DNA from: Sweltsa coloradensis
Taxonomy: Eukaryota; Arthropoda; Insecta; Plecoptera; Chloroperlidae
Assembly (NCBI GenBank): GCA_024449915.1
Contig: JAMZAV010001458.1
Coordinates: forward strand, 84,672-148,671
Direction of reading: 5' to 3'
Length of the DNA stretch: 64,000 nt
The translations under genes and the position numbers were made by a program. This document shows positions 22,998-33,992 of the stretch, one piece after another. The first letter of the stretch is position 1. Each line of letters begins with the position of its first letter. The notes below the pieces were generated by a model. The model saw nothing but the letters and a program-made list of their open reading frames with translations, was not told the origin of the DNA and did not search any database.

Positions 22998-23190
22998 GTT
23001 GTGTTCTGTTGGTATAAGTTTGTAGCATAAGATTAAATTGTGTTCTGTTGGTATAAGTTTGTAACATTAGATTAAATTGTTTTCTGTTGGTATAAGTTTG
23101 TAGCATTAGATTAAATTGTGTTCTGTTGGTATTAGTTTGTAGCATTAGATTAAATTGTGTTCTGTTGGTATAAGTTTGTACATTTGTATA
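22998..23190 (+). repeat. 39-bp minisatellite, five copies
   Basis: TTCTGTTGGTATAAGTTTGT begins units at 23004, 23043, 23082, 23121 and 23160, exactly 39 bp apart with few substitutions. Since 39 is a multiple of three, the minus strand keeps an open repeating frame, but the context is an intron and no flanking coding signal supports translation. Confidence 0.9.
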
Positions 23191-23416
23191 GCTAGTATAG
23201 CTAGTATTTGGGACACAGACAATCCTAAATATGCAAAACAAAATACAAATTAAGAAACAAAACTAGTTTTATATACGCATTTAAAAATTACATTCTAACT
23301 GAAATAGTATCTTTCAATCAATATCTAATAATTATTCCGAGGTATTAATAAGTGATGATAACTAGATTAGGAGTGAATTATTCATAAAAAATTTGTATAG
23401 TGGACAAAGAGCTTAC

Positions 23417-23479
23417 ATGTAAAATCCCTGTAGCAGTGATATTTCCTTTCAGCGTTGCAAATGGTAGTTTTCTTCAAAC
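23417..23479 (-). CDS. DEG/ENaC channel, 63-base micro-exon
   Basis: Acceptor TCTTTCTTAATAG and donor GTAAGC bound LKKTTICNAERKYHCYRDFT plus split codons on both sides. Joined to 26810-27083 it gives MPR at the boundary; joined to 19267-19507 it gives Phe. The two Cys (about 372 and 380) and the Met-Pro-Arg then Thr-x-x-Cys spacing match the segment that in pickpocket channels follows the C-x-C of the Cys-rich domain. Without this exon the flanking exons still join in frame but lack those conserved cysteines. Confidence 0.88.
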
Positions 23480-23699
23480 CTATTAAGAAAGAGAAGAAAC
23501 AAGAATGTTTTATGAGCTCGGGCAATCCTGGTTGTTTAATGTTGAGATTAAGTCTGGATCACTTTGAAGCGAAGCTCCTCTTTCCCATCGAGTTTCTTTT
23601 GATCCAAAATGTTAATTAAGAATGTGTGTTAGGTGCGATCAGAGCACATTTTCCAAGTAGTGCTTACAATTTCTTAGTAATGGACCAATTTGCCAAGAA

Positions 23700-24930
23700 G
23701 AAGTTAGTAGTAGTTATTTGCCAAGCTTTAGTAAAAGACAATTTGAAATGTTTAAACACACGTTGATCACGCCTACAACCTCCCAAAAAATAATATTTTT
23801 TAAATTGAAAATTTGAGGTCGAAAATGATCCAGAGTCCTGGATTTGTCGACCATACAAAGAGTTTTAAATTGACTTTTGATTTTAACAATTTGTAATACA
23901 AATCAGTTCTCAGAACTCTTGGATATTTCTTTCCTGCATTTTTTCCTCGAGAAGATTTATTTCCTTGTGTGTCACGAGCCATGGAAACACGTGTATTCAA
24001 ATTAATGAAAATAATTTTCCGAGGAGAACGATTTTCTGGTAGAACTTCGCCTGTACCGGACTCTAGGTGTTACAAAACAAAACTCTATGCTCAAAATTTA
24101 ATTAAGTTACCCTTTTTCATCCAGCCAACTAGCATTGACTAAGACTTATACGGAATTGTTTTCTAGGGAGATGCAACGCCTGTTTTTAATTTTTACATTT
24201 TGTATTGAAATTATTGCCTAATTATTGTACTGGCGGTAATACACTTTGTGCACCGGGTCTGTGTTCTAATCACTGATATTAAACCCCTAGTAGTTAAATA
24301 TCAATAGGGAACCTAAGTGGGCGTTGTCCGGTTCTCTCCCGTCAGCGTGGTATAGGCGATTAACCCGTGCTAAATGTTTCGTAAGCGATAGCGCGAGAAC
24401 CCGACCACGGACCGAAATTATATTCATACTGTAAGAAACTATAATCTTTCCTCTTTGCGTGGATATACATAACTCTGCTCTATCACAAATATTAATGACA
24501 TTTGTTTTGAGTTGAAGTGAACTCTACATTTACACTGTTGCCAAACCTTCCAAACTGCTCATGAAAAAGCACGTAAAAACATTTTGTCCGTGGCATCAGC
24601 ATAACATTTGGTATCCGACTTGCTTTGTGGCTACTGTGAGGTCACTGGGTTGTACTAGATTATACATTACTAATAAAATATCCTTTAATGTGCCAACATA
24701 ATCTTGAATGCGAAGTACATTTAGCAACCATGGACAGGCGCGTGGTATGCGAGGATGCCACAGCTGCACACAACGTGGCTGCGTCTCGCTTAGGTTGCCG
24801 CTCAGTCAGAGTACATTTGCGACAGCGCGCAAACATGGGTCCATTTAACTCATAATAGTTTGAATTTAGGAAGCGTCATCGAGCAAAGTAGAATGCCATC
24901 ATCTTCTTTACAGAATTATGCATCTTGTGA
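23700..24930. other. Intron sequence without recognised feature
   Basis: Part of the 3.3-kb intron between 23479 and 26810. I find no exon with matching phase and no clear repeat. Confidence 0.4.
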
Positions 24931-24939
24931 TGTTATTGG

Positions 24940-25170
24940 TTGAACGAGTGAGCGTAGCGAACGTAGTGATTTCCATTCGACTTAAACGGCCCTGATGGTT
25001 TTTCTGCGTGCGTGCGTGTGTGTGTGTGTGTGTGTGTACGTTGAAAATCAGCCGAATCGCTGAACAGATTGCGCTGAAATTTTAAACGGACATCCGGTAC
25101 GAGTTTATTGAGAACTGCTAACAAAATCAGCAAGATTCATTGCGATTTAAACCTACAAGAAATGATAAAC
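24940..25170 (+). repeat. Repeat family E fragment with (GT)n
   Basis: GAGTGAGCGTAGCGAACGTA, a TG/CG dinucleotide run at 25005-25038, GAACAGATTGCGCTGAAATT and GACATCCGGTACGAGTTTA match the first half of 52385-52905. The dinucleotide sits where the other copies have TCTG repeats. Confidence 0.8.
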
Positions 25171-25479
25171 TGAGAAATAGACTTCCAATGTTTAGAAATT
25201 ATTTTAACGACAATGTTTTAGATTTTGAAAAGATATTTTTTGTTTGTTTTTCGCCTGGCCGTGAAATGCCGTGCCCATGCAAGGTCAGTCGAATGTTGGA
25301 CGTCAAGGTACCCCCAAATTCCGCTCGTAGATTGAGTAAACCTTGCAATATTTTCACGTATTTCGTACTGGCTATGTTTACCATAGTTGGCCCTATTGCC
25401 ACAGATGATGGACTACCCTGCGTTATATGCATTTCAAAACATGTTTAATTATTTTTGAAATACAATCTAGAAATTACAA

Positions 25480-25615
25480 AATCTTTCCCGACCATTGAAC
25501 CCACGTCTCCCACATATCGGCTACAAGGGCGCCTTAGCCAACTAGACTAGGGAAACGCCAAAGTAGTAGTTAGACGAGTGAGCGAGTCATGTTGTGAGTA
25601 CCCGAGAACATTTGC
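25480..25615. repeat. tRNA-like block and left arm of MITE family S
   Basis: A minus-strand tRNA-like segment (TTGAACCCACGTCTCCC) abuts CTAGGGAAACGCCAAAG and the GACGAGTGAGCGAGTCATG arm. The matching right arm is at 26543-26607, with a family C element between them, so that element probably inserted into this MITE. Confidence 0.7.
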
Positions 25616-25642
25616 ATTTAAGTTTGATTATATTCGTATAAA

Positions 25643-26420
25643 CTAGGAAAACGCTTAAGTCCCGCCGCGTTGTTGGATGAGCGTAATATTGGTGCATTGA
25701 GCTGCCATTGTGTTATGCGGATTTTCTGTTGTTCTGTGAAAAAATTATTACTAAGTCGAAATTTTTTTTAAAATTAAATTAAATAAAATTAAAAATTTTA
25801 CTTAATTTTTTTATTAATCGTAATTTTAAAAAAAGAAAAAAATCGTAAAATTGCGATTTTCATAAGAAATAATTATTCGATTGCGCTCAAATTTTACACG
25901 AATATATCAATTCATAAAATTAAGGTTCTGTGAAAAAATCATTACAATAGGATAAAGCATGTAGTTGTTATAAGTCAAAGAATTGTTTTAAAAAGAAAAA
26001 AACTGTAAAATTTCGATTTTCATGAGAAATAGTTTTTCGATTGCGCTCAAATTTCACAAGAATATCTTAATTCATGAAATTAAGGTTCTGTGAAAAAATC
26101 ATTAAAATCGGATTAAGCATGTAGGTGTTATAAGTCGAAGAAATTTTTTAAAAATCGAAAAAAATCGTAAAATTGCGATTTTTATGAGAAAAAAATTTTC
26201 GATTGCGCTCAAAAACGTGGCAGTTCTAAGTTCAGAGATTTCGAAGGCCTCCATAAAATTTCATCACAATTGGAGTATCGGTTTAGCCGGAATCGTGTTA
26301 AACAAACGCACAATAATACAAACAGAAAAAAAAACAGAAAAAAAACATTCCGGATTTTTTCTCCAGTGTAGTGAAATGGAATCTTCGCTTCGCTCGCTAC
26401 GCTCGCTACGCTCATCCAAT
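25643..26420 (+). mobile_element. TIR element family C, copy 1
   Basis: Runs from CTAGGAAAACGCTTAAGTCC to CTTCGCTTCGCTCGCTACGC ... CTCATCC. It has three internal direct repeats of about 150 bp, each with a CGTAAAATTGCGATTTTCAT-type block, CGATTGCGCTCAAATTT and AAGGTTCTGTGAAAAAATC. The final part carries TTCGAAGGCCTCCATAAAAT. It is closely parallel to 56388-57170. Confidence 0.82.
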
Positions 26421-26542
26421 AATATTTTTTAAAGTTTAGTTGGTATACGGGGACGGGCGCGTCAACTGCTGTAAGGTCATAATGCGCCTCTCTAGCCTAT
26501 GATAGGCTAGGTAGGCCTAAGGTAGGGGGAAGAAAAGTAATG

Positions 26543-26607
26543 TAATCGGGTACTCAACACATGGCTCACTCACTCGTTTAACAACGACTTTGGCGTTTCC
26601 CTAGTTT
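26543..26607. repeat. Right arm of MITE family S
   Basis: GGGTACTCAACACATGGCTC ... CGACTTTGGCGTTTCCCTAG, partner of the arm at 25541-25615. Confidence 0.75.
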
Positions 26608-26809
26608 AGATTTCTTTTGCGCGAGTCAAAAGATACGGCGAGTTACATTTTCGTACCATGCTAATTCTTATGGGCGCTGAGACCAGAGAGAACCAATTTC
26701 CTTCCCGCCTTCAAAAACTTAGGTTCCCTATGGTTCTAATTCTTACCTCTAACAATGTGCTTGCCTTGTCGTCATGGTCTAACAGAAGATAAGAATAACT
26801 AAAACTCAC

Positions 26810-27083
26810 GTGGCATGAAGTGAGGGACGCAACCACATGTAGCCAGGGTGTAGTTGGTGTAGCACTCCAGCTCACAGTTCGACTGAGTGTAGTAGCGGAA
26901 GAAGAGAAGTTTCCTCTCTGACTCGTAGTAACACTGACGCTTCTCGGGCGAGTATCCTCTAAGACGAGGACTGGTCGTCATCATCTCTGGTATGACGGTA
27001 ACTTTCACATCCTTCAGAGCATCCACCAGGAAGACTGGATGGTGACTGGCCTGTGGGAACTCATTAGGGCTGTGCAGGTAAAT
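26810..27083 (-). CDS. DEG/ENaC channel, Cys-rich domain exon
   Basis: Acceptor GTTGACCCTAG, donor GTGAGT. The exon codes for IYLHSPNEFPQ, a beta-strand region (VKVTVIPEMM), then YSPEKRQCYYES, RYYTQSNCELEC and YTNYTLATCGCVPHFMP. Cysteines fall at about 324, 343, 347, 356 and 358. Near-match to the DEG/ENaC signature (Y-x2-x-x-C-x2-x-C ... C-x-C), with Ser and Glu at two positions where the formal pattern differs. The wording is very close to arthropod pickpocket channels as I know them. It starts in phase 0 after 34811-35030 and ends with the first base of the Arg codon completed by 23417-23479. Confidence 0.95.
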
Positions 27084-27204
27084 CTAGGGTCAACAAGAGA
27101 TACAATTATTTTTATTACTGATTGTAGTCATTTGGAAATATATCCACAAAGATATCAATCGACGAAGTCTTTTTCTGAGAGAGTATGAGACAATGCTCCA
27201 TGCT

Positions 27205-27995
27205 GACCTGATTAAGGCTCACGGTCAAAAGAGCGCCGCAAAAAGTGCGCCGCCCAATAGAGCGCGACAATAAAGGCGCCGCCCATAAGAGCGACAGACC
27301 AATAAGGCGACAGGAAATAAAGCGACGGCCAATAAGAGCGACTCAAAAAGAGCGAATAGCCAATAAGAGCGACAGGCCAAAAAGAGCGAATGACCAATAA
27401 GAGCGACTCAAAAAGAGCGACAGACCAATAAGAGCGAATGACTAATAAGAGCGACTCAAAAAGAGCGAATGGTCAATAAGAGCGACAGGCCAATAAGAGC
27501 GCCAGGTACGACTGTGGCGTTTTCCTAGTAAAAAGTAACATTACCGATGCTGCTGGCATCGACGGTTGACTTGTGACTACCAGCGGCCAAAATTGCAGTT
27601 TCGACCTTCAAATTGGCCACAGTTCACATACCTATGAGTTAGCATCGACAAAGTTGCTCCACATAAAAATAAATAAAACTAGATACCTACCTGTATAATT
27701 GGTAGCAAAATTAGCGAAATTTGCTCTCAATAGTGTGTCGTTATTTTTAGCAAGTCACGGCATGTCGCTTTTTTTGGTCTGTCGCTCTTATTGGACATTC
27801 GCTCTTATTGGCCTGTCGCTCTTATTGGTCATTCGCTCTTTTTGGTGTCGCTCTTATTGGCCTTTCGCTCTTATTGGTCTGTCGCTCTTATGTCCCTTTC
27901 GCTCTTATGGGCGTCGCTCTTATTACCGCGCTCTTCTTGGTTTCGACCATATTGCGGCGCTCTTTTGGGCGGTTACCCCTGATTAAGACCGTGCG
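27205..27995. repeat. Palindromic minisatellite, 14-17 bp GCGA units
   Basis: The left half (27236-27510) consists of variants of GAGCGACAGGCCAATAA, GAGCGAATGACCAATAA and GAGCGACTCAAAAA. The right half (27765-27975) has the reverse complements (TTATTGGCCTGTCGCTC and so on). A unique-looking spacer of about 250 bp lies between them. Units vary from 14 to 17 bp and alternate in type. The open frames reading Arg-Ser-Tyr-Trp repeats follow from the unit and have no gene signals. Confidence 0.85.
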
Positions 27996-28011
27996 GGCAC
28001 GAAAATATGTT

Positions 28012-28783
28012 GGTTTGGAGTAATAGTATCATAAATATAGTCTTTTGAGAAGACCAAAACTAGCTACGAACAATTTTTTCGTCCATGCATACTCCCGATA
28101 TTGCAGCTTTTTAAAGCATTTTTGTGAAAAATTTTATCCAAAAATTATACGTGTTGGATAGCTGATATTTTGACCATAATTTACACTTACCCATGCCTAG
28201 GACATGAGATATTTTAAAATGTGTACATCAAATATCTTGCTTACATTGATTTTTTCGTATTCCGGTACACGAAGAGTAATTTTACCGGAAAATACCTAAA
28301 GTCGTACAACGCAAGACATAACGTTCATACATTTCAAAATATACTAGCTTCAACCAAAGAATGCAGATGCTTTGTTGATGTAAGGGTAGAAGAATAAAAT
28401 GTGCGGTAAAAGGAATGTCGCCATTGTGTATGAAAGAGAAATATATTTTACCTACACAAGAAAAAAATATCTCTGCTAGATCACAGAGTTCCTCCGTGCG
28501 CAAGATCCACGCTGTGCTAGCGTGAATAAAGTTGATAAAGTTGTAAGGTTGGGAATAGAATTTCGAGGTATCTGCATTCTTTCGTTGGAACCACTATTCA
28601 AATGTCCTAGTCACGGTAAAGTGTAAACATTGGTAAAAATTTCAGCCATTCAGTTCGCATACTTTTTGATAAAATCAACCACAAAAATGTTCGATAAAGC
28701 CGCAATTTTGGGATTATGCATGGACAATTTTTTTCAAAAATAGTTTTGGTCTTCTGAAAAGATGATATTTTTACTCCAAAACA
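28012..28783. repeat. Inverted repeat with 230-bp arms (family N)
   Basis: TTTGGAGTAATAGTATCATA ... GAAGACCAAAACTA at the left is mirrored by TAGTTTTGGTCTTC ... TTACTCCAAAA at the right. Arms are diverged. The centre (28310-28540) contains GAAAGAGAAATATATTTTAC and CACAGAGTTCCTCCGTG, also found at 63290-63395 in the protease gene intron. Confidence 0.7.
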
Positions 28784-28809
28784 ACTGTTTTATGAATATT
28801 TAATACAAT

Positions 28810-28985
28810 TCAGAAGTTTAAAAAAATTCATCCCGATCGGAGTTCGAACCCGAGTCTCCCACAATCCAGGTAGGCGCCTTAGCCAACTAGACCACCGAGA
28901 CGATAACATTTTAATTTCTGAATAATTGTAGTTGCATTATAGATCTGAATGGATTTTTTTACTTCTGAAATGTATTAAATATTAA
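28810..28985 (-). repeat. tRNA-derived SINE
   Basis: On the minus strand GGTGGTCTAGTTGGCTAAGG, an anticodon-like arm with loop CTGGATT, and GGGTTCGAACTCCGATC form a plausible tRNA-like head. Acceptor pairing is CGTCTCG/CGGGATG. It is followed on the plus-strand right side by a body containing GTTGCATTATAGATCTGAAT, shared with 60120-60170 and 19780-19810. The loop would read GGA (Ser), but there is no long variable arm as tRNA-Ser requires. Confidence 0.65.
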
Positions 28986-29049
28986 CAATTCCGCTTACGG
29001 GAGTGTTTCCCGACTAAGCAAATCGAGAAATACTGTTTTATAGTTATTT

Positions 29050-29530
29050 TGGAAAATATTTTTTCCTGCCAAAATACAAAAATTTGTAAAAAAAAAAAAA
29101 AACGGCAGCCAAGCTCTCCTTCCAAAGTCTTCAGCTGTGAATGCTGTGAGATATAGAAGTTGAGCCAAGCATTTCATTCTTTCTCCCTAGTTTCGCATTG
29201 AAAAGAAGTAAGATCATTTCGCCTGTTGACGAGCGCCAAGCCAACCATTTTCGTTTTTGGTACGAGGACTCCAAAAAGTCAATGGCCAAGTAATTTTTTT
29301 TATGATTTTGAGTTTAAAATTTTTAACTTTTTTTTACCACGAAAATGGTTGGCTTGGCGCTCGTCAACAGGCGAAATGATCTTACTTCTTTTCAATGCGA
29401 AACTAGGGAGAAAGAATGAAATGCTTGGCTCAACTTCTATATCTCACAGCATTCACAGCCGAAGACTTTGGAAGAAGAGCTTGGCTGCCGTTTTTTTTTT
29501 TTTACAAATTTTTGTATTTTGGGGGGATAT
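29050..29530. repeat. Fold-back element family G, copy 2
   Basis: Outer arms CGGCAGCCAAGCTCTCCTTC ... GATCATTTCGCCTGTTGACG are mirrored at the right, as in 2695-2970. An inner inverted pair has been added: GCGCCAAGCCAACCATTTTC and GAAAATGGTTGGCTTGGCGC. Copy 3 at 51300-51770 has the same inner pair. Confidence 0.85.
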
Positions 29531-29817
29531 CACATCTTTTTGTTGTTTGTTTCATATCAAGGCTTAAAATATGTAAAATATGTAAAGGTGGATACAGTGC
29601 CTTTAAAACAGATTGTCTAGAAACAAAAGCTACCATCTTTTTTTTGTTTACAATCTGTAGGCCTCGTTGGCAATATTCAATGTTTTTATTAAATTTAATA
29701 TGGTTAATGTCGTCTTGGGTATTTGTGTGAATGATTTTTTGACTGGACTATAACACATTGACGCATAATTTTAATCAGCAATTAAAATATTAAAAATTGT
29801 TATAAATTGTAATAGTG

Positions 29818-31090
29818 TGGGTAAAATATCGCTTGTCTCCTGGCGGATTATTATGTTTCATATTATTATGTAACATCATGCCAAATGCCATGCTGATAAC
29901 TCATTCGGTACCTTTATGGTGAATGCTGGAAATCAAGGTAAAAATAATATAAACTATAAGGGATGGGGGTTGAAAAAATGTAGTTTAGGAAATGAAAATA
30001 GGCCGATTGGGTTAAAAAAACATTAAAACATAATTTTAATAACCACCTAATTTAAATATAACATCAATTTTAGATTAGAGCTATGAATTATTCCTATTTA
30101 ATGGGGTGTTGAGGGTGGAATATCGCTTGCCTCTCGGCGCATTACTTTCATATTATTATGTACCATCATGTCAAATTACATGATGATAACTCATTAGGTG
30201 CCTTCGTGGTGAATGCTGGAAATCAAGATAAAAATAATATAAACTATTAGGGATGGGGGTTGACAAAATGTGGTTTATATAAAAAAATATGCCGATTGGG
30301 TTAAAACACATTAAAACATAATTTTAATAACTAATTTAAATAAAAATTAAATTTTAGGTTAGAGCTATGAATTATTACAATTCTAGGGGATTATTTAGGG
30401 GGTGTTGGGGGTGGAATATCGTTTGCCTCTCGGAGAATGATTTTTCATATTAGTATGTAGCATCATGTCAAATTTCATGCTGATAACTCATTAGGTGCCT
30501 TCATCCTTCATGGTGAATGCTGGAAATCAAGGTAAAAATAATATAAACTATTAGGGATGAGGGTTGAAAAAATGTGATAAAAGGAAATGAGAATAGGCCG
30601 ATTGGGTTAAAGCACATTAAAACATAATTTAATAGGCCTAACTTGAATAAAAATTCAAATTTGGTTTAGAGTTATCAATTATTTCAATTTTAGGGGATGA
30701 TTTAGGGGGTGTTGGGGGTGGAATATCGCTTGCCTCTCGGCGAATGATTTTTCATATTAGTATGTACCATCATGCCAAATTTCATGCTGATAACTCATTA
30801 GGTGCCGTTATGGTGAATGCTGGAAATCAAGATAAAAATAATATAAACTATTAGGGATGGGGGTTGACAAAATGTGGTTTATATAATAAAATATGCCGAT
30901 TGGGTTAAAACACATTAAAACATAATTTTAATAACTACTTTGAATAAAACATCAATTTTAGATTAGAGCTATGAATTATTCCAGTTTTAGGGGTTGTTGG
31001 GGGTAGAATATCGCTTAATTGCCTATCGGCAGATTATTTTTCATATAATTATGTACCATCATGTCAAATTTCATGATGATAACTCATTAG
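29818..31090 (+). repeat. ~296-bp satellite, about 4.3 tandem units
   Basis: Unit landmarks GGTGGAATATCGCTTGCCTC, AACTCATTAGGTGCC and AATGCTGGAAATCAAG recur near 29820, 30112, 30408, 30714 and 31000. Spacings are about 290-306 bp. Units share GCCGATTGGGTTAAAACACA and are diverged by perhaps a tenth. The array continues after an insertion at 31624-31860. Confidence 0.88.
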
Positions 31091-31616
31091 TAGAGGTCCT
31101 TGAAAGTGGTTTTATTTTGTAGTGAATTTCGTTTTTAAAATTTAAAAATTCGGTGTTATTGGGTTAAAGCTGTATTTCAGTTGTTTTATCTATATTTAGC
31201 AATTTATATGCGAGTAATTTTTCGTTTCGACTGTTGTATTATTCTAGCCACATATCAAACAAGTTTTTAATGTACTTATAAACAGACTGGGTTTAGTTAC
31301 TAAGACTAAATTCTTAATTTTTCTGGTAGTTATTTTAATAACACCTTTTGTTGATTGAAACTGTACTGCATACAATAGTGAAAATTACCCCCGTAATTTA
31401 ACAAAAATTCCATTTTTAGTGCTTTTCGTCGCTAAAAACAGATTTTTTGTGAATTTCGGTGTTATAGTGTAATTTTACACATATTTCGCTGTTTGGCGGT
31501 GATTCAATTTGTCATTCTGTTCTAGATTTGATCAATTCATGCTCATTTTTTTAAAATTGAAAGATTTACACCCTATTTTGGTTTTATCGTCCAGTAGCGA
31601 AATACACGTACCTCTA
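31091..31616. mobile_element. Non-autonomous hAT-type element with 8-bp target duplication
   Basis: The 526-bp insertion begins TAGAGGTCCTTG and ends with CACGTACCTCTA, terminal inverted repeats of the hAT pattern (T/C)A(A/G)NG. It is flanked on both sides by CTCATTAG (31083-31090 and 31617-31624). Other satellite units show the unbroken target AACTCATTAGGTGCC, so the empty site is known. There is no transposase open frame. Confidence 0.9.
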
Positions 31617-31623
31617 CTCATTA

Positions 31624-31866
31624 GGTGCCTTCGTGGTGAATGCTGGACATCAAGGTAAAAATAATATAAACTATTAGGTAGTGGGGTTGACAAAATGTGG
31701 TTTCTATAATGAGAATAGACCGATTGGGTTAAAACACATAAGAACAAAATTTTAATAACTAATTTGACTAAAAATTCAATTTTGGGTTAGAGCTATGAAT
31801 TATTTTAATTTTAGGGGATGATTAAAGGGGTGTTGGGGGTGGAATATTGCTTGTCTCTCGGCGGAA
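31624..31866 (+). repeat. Continuation of the ~296-bp satellite
   Basis: Resumes at GTGCCTTCGTGGTGAATGCT exactly where the hAT-type insertion ends and runs to GGTGGAATATTGCTTG ... TCTCGGCGGAAG, where a family J repeat begins. Confidence 0.88.
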
Positions 31867-31867
31867 G

Positions 31868-32155
31868 TATGTGAGTCTGAGGTACATCTAAGTGTGGTCC
31901 AAGTTTCATAGTTCTAAGATGTACCGTTTTCTCTGTAGGCTCTTATTCCCCTCTGGCAGAATCCACTACCCCCCCCAACCACACAGCCAGCCAGCCGGAC
32001 GATTATCGTCTATATTTACGCACTTTTTTAACACAGAACGGGTTATCGGATCGGGATGATTTTTTTTTGGTATGTCATGGACCACATATCAGGTCATATA
32101 CCGAGTTTCAAGATTGTAAATCTTTCGGGACGGCGTGTGCAGAAAGCTGGAAATC
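31868..32155 (-). repeat. Repeat family J, partial reversed copy
   Basis: GAGGTACATCTAAGTGTGGT, GATGTACCGTTTTCTCTGTA and CGGGACGGCGTGTGCAGA are the reverse complements of blocks at 1680-1960. Confidence 0.75.
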
Positions 32156-32372
32156 CCCCTCCCTATGTAAATCCCTATGTTGACTTCGGTATAGGTTCTA
32201 GTAGTAGTTTAGTTCTCACTGGAGGCATACGGCACTGTGTATTATGGGGCCTCACCCTTATAGTACTTGTGAAAAATTCTTTTGAAGACTTCAAGAAAAC
32301 AACCCCTTACAGTATTTCGGCCCTCAACCCCCTCAACCCTGCAGACTGCCACTGCCTAGATAACAGCGTATA

Positions 32373-33655
32373 CACTCTAAATTAAAAAGAGCGGAAAAAC
32401 ACTCAAATCGAGTGAAATTTCGCTCCTTTTTTAGCTTGTATTTGCACCACTCTTTCTGAGTGACCACCACTCCTAGAATTGAGTGAAATAATTCCACTCA
32501 ATTATAGAGCGAAATTTTCACTCCGAAATAAGGGTGATAATCGCTAATAAAAGATCGAAATTCACTCAAATAATAGCAATATTTTGGCTTCAAAGATACT
32601 CTCTATTTAGGCTATTAATAACTCAAATAGAAGCGAAAATCACTCAAAATTGAGACAAACTAACTTCCCTAAAAAATATCGAAATTCAATCAAAAAGTAG
32701 AGGTTGGAGGGAAATGGAGATCAATCGCTCAAGTAGCTTTAAATTCAGTATACGTATTGCATATAGGTATACATGCTATATTATGCTATTTTCAACTCAT
32801 GTTAATAGGTCAATATCTTAAAACTACAAAATAGTATTATAGCAGCTGTATGCAAACATCACATTGATATGTAGATGGACGACTGCGTTCTCTCACCTCA
32901 CTGTGGACGCCTATGAAAAGGCATGCATATAATAATTTCCATTAAGTTTTATCTAGGCCTACACATGATATATTATGTTGTTTTCAACTAAAACAATGAA
33001 AACACAATGAACTATTCGTGCATATAGAAGTACAACAGATGTCGACATTTAGGCCCTACCTTTTACTTTGCGGCGTTTTCCGCAGAAATGCCCTTCCTAT
33101 TAGAACGTTGCACACTTCATCACTACACCAGTCATAACCATTTTTCCTTGAAGACTTACACTGGCAATGCGCACACGGTCACGAACTAACGGACACTGAC
33201 GAGTTGGTTTCGACGATGCTGGACGTGGACAGAGGACCGTTGATATATATTGGAATGCCCTACCTCGTTCTTTGTCATGAGTACATGAAAAACAATTATT
33301 ACCAGTGACATGTTTGAAACGTCGCCGGTAAAATCTCTGCTATTCATCCCCTAGACTTGGCCCCCGATCAGGACAATACAGTAGACATACAATAAGGAGA
33401 AGACCCATTCATCGCTTAGATAAATCTCAACACTAATCCCTTGAACAAGCTTTATGCATCGCTCACTATTGACTCAACATCGCTAACTAAAGAGCGGTGT
33501 CACATGGTCACTCAGCACATTTGAGCTAAATAATGATCACCCAATACATCGAGTGACAATACCAGTTAAAAATGAGTGACGAACACTCAAAACGAGTGAA
33601 GTGACCATTCGCTCGGCGTATTGAGTGAAACAAACCACTCAAATAATTTAGCGTG
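32373..33655. mobile_element. 1.28-kb TIR element with many internal CACTCAA motifs
   Basis: Ends CACTCTAAATT and AATTTAGCGTG (inverted, one mismatch) are flanked by TA on both sides (32371-32372, 33656-33657). Both end regions are filled with CACTCAA/TTGAGTG words (for example AACACTCAAATCGAGTGAAA, ACCACTCAAATAATTTAG), which may be transposase-binding repeats. Superfamily is uncertain; a TA target suggests a Tc1/mariner-like or related group. No transposase frame was found. Confidence 0.65.
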
Positions 33656-33992
33656 TACATCAGTGAATTACTTTTTATTCTCTTTTTTATATTATGCATA
33701 GAATAACTTTATTCAGCTTGATGTGCACATGGTACAAGTATAACTCCAGAAGGTGAATATAGACTGAGGTAACATACAAGAAGTATAAGAACTATACTTC
33801 TTATACTTACTACTAGTAAATGCAAATGCATATGTCGTTGTCGTTAATAAACATAATGTAATGTGGCATAGTATAGATGAACTAACTTATAAGGTTTAAC
33901 ATAATGATGATAAAATTGGTCAATGCATTACATTAAAATTAGGCAGAGAGGATTCATGGAGCGAGTAGAAACTTTAAGATACAAGAAATGAT

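Noticed and set aside
27212..27986. Arg-Ser-Tyr-Trp repeat proteins on both strands
   Set aside because: They follow from the minisatellite unit. Mirrored halves give the same peptide on opposite strands, without start context or splice sites.
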